Below, one piece after another: positions 63,073 to 64,000 of a stretch of 64,000 bases of DNA. The notes below the pieces were generated by a model that was not told where the DNA came from, ran no database searches, and saw only the letters and a list, made by a program, of their open reading frames with translations. The position numbers and the translations under genes are program-made. Positions within the stretch are counted from its first letter, which is position 1; the number at the start of each line of letters is the position of its first letter. This DNA comes from Paenarthrobacter nicotinovorans (GTDB taxonomy: Bacteria > Actinomycetota > Actinomycetes > Actinomycetales > Micrococcaceae): contig NZ_CP089293.1 of assembly GCF_021919345.1 (NCBI RefSeq), forward strand, positions 496,001 to 560,000, written 5' to 3'.

Positions 63073-64000
63073 CCAGTACCAAGCCTCGCCGGCTGGTGTC
63101 CACTGATGATGACGACCCCCGAATACAAAGCCTGGAACGGCAGGTCCGGGCACTCATGCAAGAACTCCATGAGGTCCGGAATGAACGACGCTATGAGGCC
63201 CTCACCGACCCCCTGACAGGCGTCGGCAACCGGCTGGCCCTGGCCGATGCCTTCAAGGAAGCCACGGCTGCCATGGCCAACAGCATCGCCCCGCCCGCGC
63301 TGCTCCTGTTGAACCTGGACGGATTCAAGACGTTGAAGAACTCTGCGGGCCATGCGGCAGCGGACCAGGTTCTGGTCACCGTTGCCATGCGCATCCGCTC
63401 GGCAGTCCGGGAGAACGACGTCGTCACCCGCCTGGGTGGCGACGAATTCGCTGTGTTGATGCCCGGCACCCCCAAGAACCGGGCTGCCGCCGTCGGGAAC
63501 CGCATCCTGGCCGCGCTGGAACCCGGCATCGACCTCGGCAACAACAGTGTCCAGTGTGCTGCCAGCATGGGCCTGCGGATCGCCGAGCCGCACCACACCC
63601 TGGAGGACCTCCTCCAGGAAGCCGATTTCGCCCTGGAGGAATCCAAGAGCGAGGGCCGGAACAAGCTCAAGCTCTTCGATCCCGTGACCGTGCACTCCCG
63701 GCAACTCCAGCGGCAGATCGTGGGCGACCTGAGGGAGGGGATCCGCTCTGAGCAGCTGGTCCTCTATTACCAACCAATCGTTGACCTTGCCACGGGAACC
63801 ATTGAGGGTTGCGAGGCCCTGGTCCGCTGGAACCATCCGATACACGGGCTCATCATGCCGGACCAGTTCATTCCCGTGGCAGAGGCCACCGGGTTGATTG
63901 CGGAACTGGGCAGGTGGGTCCTCCGCACAGCGATGCGCCAGCTGAGGCAATGGCGGGATAACCCGGCGACGTCGGATCCCGCCTTCTCCATGCGCATCAA
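63069..64000 (+). CDS. GGDEF-EAL dual-domain c-di-GMP protein, 3' end outside the window
   Basis: GTG 63069 overlaps the previous stop; 310 codons are visible and the frame is open at the right edge. A short coiled coil (about 20-45, SLERQVRALMQELHEVRNERRYEAL) is followed by GGDEF with DPLTGVGNRLAL, LLNLDGFKTLKN and RLGGDEF (G123-F127), intact for cyclase activity. The EAL domain begins near 228 with LVLYYQPIVDLATG and E249-A-L-V-R-W, also intact in the part seen. It could make or degrade c-di-GMP. No membrane helix is visible. Its rate balance with the upstream cyclase would set the local signal level. Confidence 0.92.
   Translation, partial: MTSTKPRRLVSTDDDDPRIQSLERQVRALMQELHEVRNERRYEALTDPLTGVGNRLALADAFKEATAAMANSIAPPALLLLNLDGFKTLKNSAGHAAADQVLVTVAMRIRSAVRENDVVTRLGGDEFAVLMPGTPKNRAAAVGNRILAALEPGIDLGNNSVQCAASMGLRIAEPHHTLEDLLQEADFALEESKSEGRNKLKLFDPVTVHSRQLQRQIVGDLREGIRSEQLVLYYQPIVDLATGTIEGCEALVRWNHPIHGLIMPDQFIPVAEATGLIAELGRWVLRTAMRQLRQWRDNPATSDPAFSMRI

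Overview
This is a high-GC actinobacterial chromosome segment, most like Arthrobacter/Paenarthrobacter (Micrococcaceae). That placement is an inference from gene content: fbaA followed by a DUF3151 gene near purA, an NgcEFG amino-sugar importer, SipW-type surface proteins, a DtxR-type iron box, and many start codons sitting 6-7 nt after a TANNNT -10 box (leaderless mRNAs). No rRNA, tRNA, CRISPR array or phage genes were seen. Both ends cut through genes.

Layout. 0-6.7 kb: the tail of an unknown protein, a SpoU RNA methyltransferase, two IS30-family insertion sequences around a DUF559-type nuclease gene, then fbaA and DUF3151. 6.7-11 kb: a siderophore/heme-type iron importer (ATPase, two FecCD permeases, divergent binding lipoprotein) around an iron box. 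11-16 kb: a uracil-DNA-glycosylase-like gene and a four-gene SipW-type surface module with its own His-type signal peptidase. 16-25 kb: purA, an orphan GAF histidine kinase, a frameshifted MFS transporter, SMP-30 lactonase, quinone-reductase-like enzyme and an ABC-F ATPase. 25-30 kb: a hydrolase/TetR pair with clear operators, an MHS transporter and a cation/proton antiporter. 30-34 kb: an ice-binding-type adhesin with a LAxTG-like motif next to a sortase, an App1-type phosphatase and an esterase. 34-41 kb: regulators and a LacI-controlled amino-acid-type ABC importer with two oxidoreductases. 41-49 kb: a TasA-like protein, AI-2E family transporter, a TetR-controlled dehydrogenase, an ECF sigma/membrane protein pair, and small enzymes. 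50-53 kb: ngcEFG. 53-55 kb: an alpha/beta hydrolase fused to the first helix of a lost MFS transporter, and its divergent GntR regulator. 55.6-64 kb: an exopolysaccharide operon (BcsB-like, GT-C, GT2 with MshEN-like c-di-GMP-binding repeats, GGDEF protein, unknown protein, GGDEF-EAL protein).

Most striking points. (1) Both IS30 elements sit, each with a 3-bp target duplication, exactly at the centre of copies of the same ~58-bp palindrome; these palindromes bracket the nuclease gene. (2) The last operon joins second-messenger synthesis with a glycosyltransferase that appears to carry its own c-di-GMP sensor. (3) A transporter/hydrolase chimera at 53.4-54.3 kb looks like a deletion scar. (4) An adhesin-sortase pair lies next to a separate SipW-type export module in the same window.
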